Below, one piece after another: positions 63,085-64,000 of a stretch of DNA of 64,000 bases. Each line of letters opens with the position of its first letter. Position 1 is the stretch's first letter. The notes beneath the pieces are model-generated. The model had not been told where the DNA came from, ran no database searches, and saw nothing but the letters and a program-made list of their open reading frames with translations. The stretch is from Renibacterium sp. Its GTDB lineage: Bacteria > Actinomycetota > Actinomycetes > Actinomycetales > Micrococcaceae. Location of the stretch: NCBI GenBank assembly GCA_017419405.1, contig JAFOLH010000001.1, positions 62,001 to 126,000 of the forward strand, read 5' to 3'. A program made the translations under genes and the position numbers.

Positions 63085-64000
63085 ATGGATGCACTGAACA
63101 CCCCGACCGCCGGGCCCGAAACGGAACAACGCGCCAGCCCGGAGGCGCCGGAGGCGGGACCGTTCGCCGGGGACGCGATTCTGGGACAGCCGCAGCGCTG
63201 GTGGTTCCTGCCCTTGCTGGTGCTGTCCTGGTTCGGTTCCGCGGTGGTTTACGGCGCCGTGGTCGGGGCATCCATGCCGAAGTTGCTGACCTTGTGGGGG
63301 CCGGAGAGCAAAGAAGTCAACTTGGCCATCATCGCCTCGATCGGCGGGATCGTGGTGATGATCATCACGCCGTTGTTCGGCCGGCTGAGCGACCGCACCA
63401 CCTCTGCCTGGGGCATGCGCAAACCCTGGTTCCTCGGCGGCTTCCTGGTCGGTACGGCCGGCATCGTGCTGCAGGCTTTCGCGGATTCGATCTGGCTGCT
63501 CGTGCTCGGCTGGTGCGTCACCCAGATCGGTTACGGCGCCGTGGCGATGGCAAACCACACCTTGCTCGCGGATCAAGTGCCGCAGCGGATCCGGGCCCGG
63601 GTGGCCGCAGCCACCGGGGTAGGCGCCGGGGTGGCCACCGTGGTCGGCGTCGCGGTGGTCGCGGCGCTGCCGCTGGACCAATCCTGGACCTGGTTCATCG
63701 TGCCGGGCGCGATCGGACTGCTGACCACGGTCCCGATGCTCTTCGGCTATCGCGATGCGGTGCGTACCGACAAGCCGGCGCCGTTGCGGTTCCGGGACCT
63801 GCTTTCCACGTATTGGCTGAACCCCGCGGTTTACCGGGACTTCGCCTGGGCCTGGACCAGCCGGTTCTTCATGACCATGTCGATCCTGTCGATCGCGCTC
63901 TACCTCTTCTTCCTCATCGTGGAGACGCTGGGCTATTCCGTCGAGGAAGCCGGCGGTGTGCAGACCACCGCACTGGCCTGCTTTTTCGCCGGCAACGTGG
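63085..64000 (+). CDS. MFS transporter, 3' end outside window
   Basis: The gene runs past the window end; 305 codons are visible. N-terminal 25 residues are hydrophilic, then helices 1-8 or so: QRWWFLPLLVLSWFGSAVVYGAVVGASMPKLL, ASIGGIVVMIITPLFGRLSDRTTSAWGMRKPWFLGGFLVG (the MFS loop motif), and IPGAIGLLTTVPMLFG-type helix. ATG at 63085 is preceded by AAGGAGGAC. In the LacI operon after two hydrolases, so probably the exporter/importer of their substrates or products. Confidence 0.85.
   Translation, partial: MDALNTPTAGPETEQRASPEAPEAGPFAGDAILGQPQRWWFLPLLVLSWFGSAVVYGAVVGASMPKLLTLWGPESKEVNLAIIASIGGIVVMIITPLFGRLSDRTTSAWGMRKPWFLGGFLVGTAGIVLQAFADSIWLLVLGWCVTQIGYGAVAMANHTLLADQVPQRIRARVAAATGVGAGVATVVGVAVVAALPLDQSWTWFIVPGAIGLLTTVPMLFGYRDAVRTDKPAPLRFRDLLSTYWLNPAVYRDFAWAWTSRFFMTMSILSIALYLFFLIVETLGYSVEEAGGVQTTALACFFAGNV

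Overview
The window comes from a high-GC actinobacterium. Gene content and order (parA-scpA-scpB-rluB-tyrA-cmk-acyltransferase-der, a desferrioxamine-type siderophore operon, MptB-like mannosyltransferase, rifampin ADP-ribosyltransferase) and GTG starts with GC-rich third positions point to Micrococcaceae, Arthrobacter-like. This placement is inference from gene content; no marker RNA gene is present to confirm it.

Layout. 1-6690: 3' part of a dicarboxylate symporter, then an iron-box-controlled desA-desB-desCD operon for a hydroxamate siderophore, with the acyltransferase and the NIS synthetase fused. 6820-7429: a secreted lysozyme-like protein. 7692-15311: a tightly overlapping housekeeping operon (chromosome partitioning/condensation, rRNA pseudouridylation, tyrosine synthesis, CMP kinase, lipid acyltransferase, ribosome GTPase). 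15487-20457: small acidic protein, two XRE regulators, an SDR, MptB-like transferase and a methyltransferase. 20471-25946: three regulator/enzyme modules (SDR-TetR, hydrolase-TetR, SDR-TetR) with readable palindromic operators, part of it bounded by 33-bp direct repeats, then a lipoprotein.

26125-26201 is tRNA-Pro(GGG). From its terminator to about 35.9 kb the sequence drops in GC and codon bias changes: an accessory island with a five-helix membrane protein, a 1664-residue P-loop NTPase with a nuclease-like N-terminal region, a convergent unknown 358-residue protein, and at the right edge a decayed copy of the TetR gene that follows. This is the best candidate here for an undescribed (probably defence) system.

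36041-42934: accessory metabolism with further TetR pairs, an enoyl-CoA hydratase-like protein, DUF998 protein, DgdA-type aminotransferase and a Dabb protein. 43010-45278: an orphan truncated oppC, a membrane-anchored unknown and Arr. 45608-50967: a coherent aromatic-catabolism cluster (MHS transporter, FAH-family hydrolase, SnoaL-like, extradiol dioxygenase, IclR, carboxymuconolactone-decarboxylase-like). 51043-58718: a large secreted metallophosphoesterase/beta-propeller protein, SDR, DHFR-like reductase, ECF sigma with its DGPF partner, SdpI-like, HxlR/RidA pair. 58834-64000: a secreted trypsin, a palindrome-plus-tandem-repeat element, and a LacI-controlled divergent unit of two HSL-type hydrolases and an MFS transporter running off the window.

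Recurring themes: divergent regulator/enzyme pairs with visible operators, and long intergenic palindromes, some with terminator-like features.
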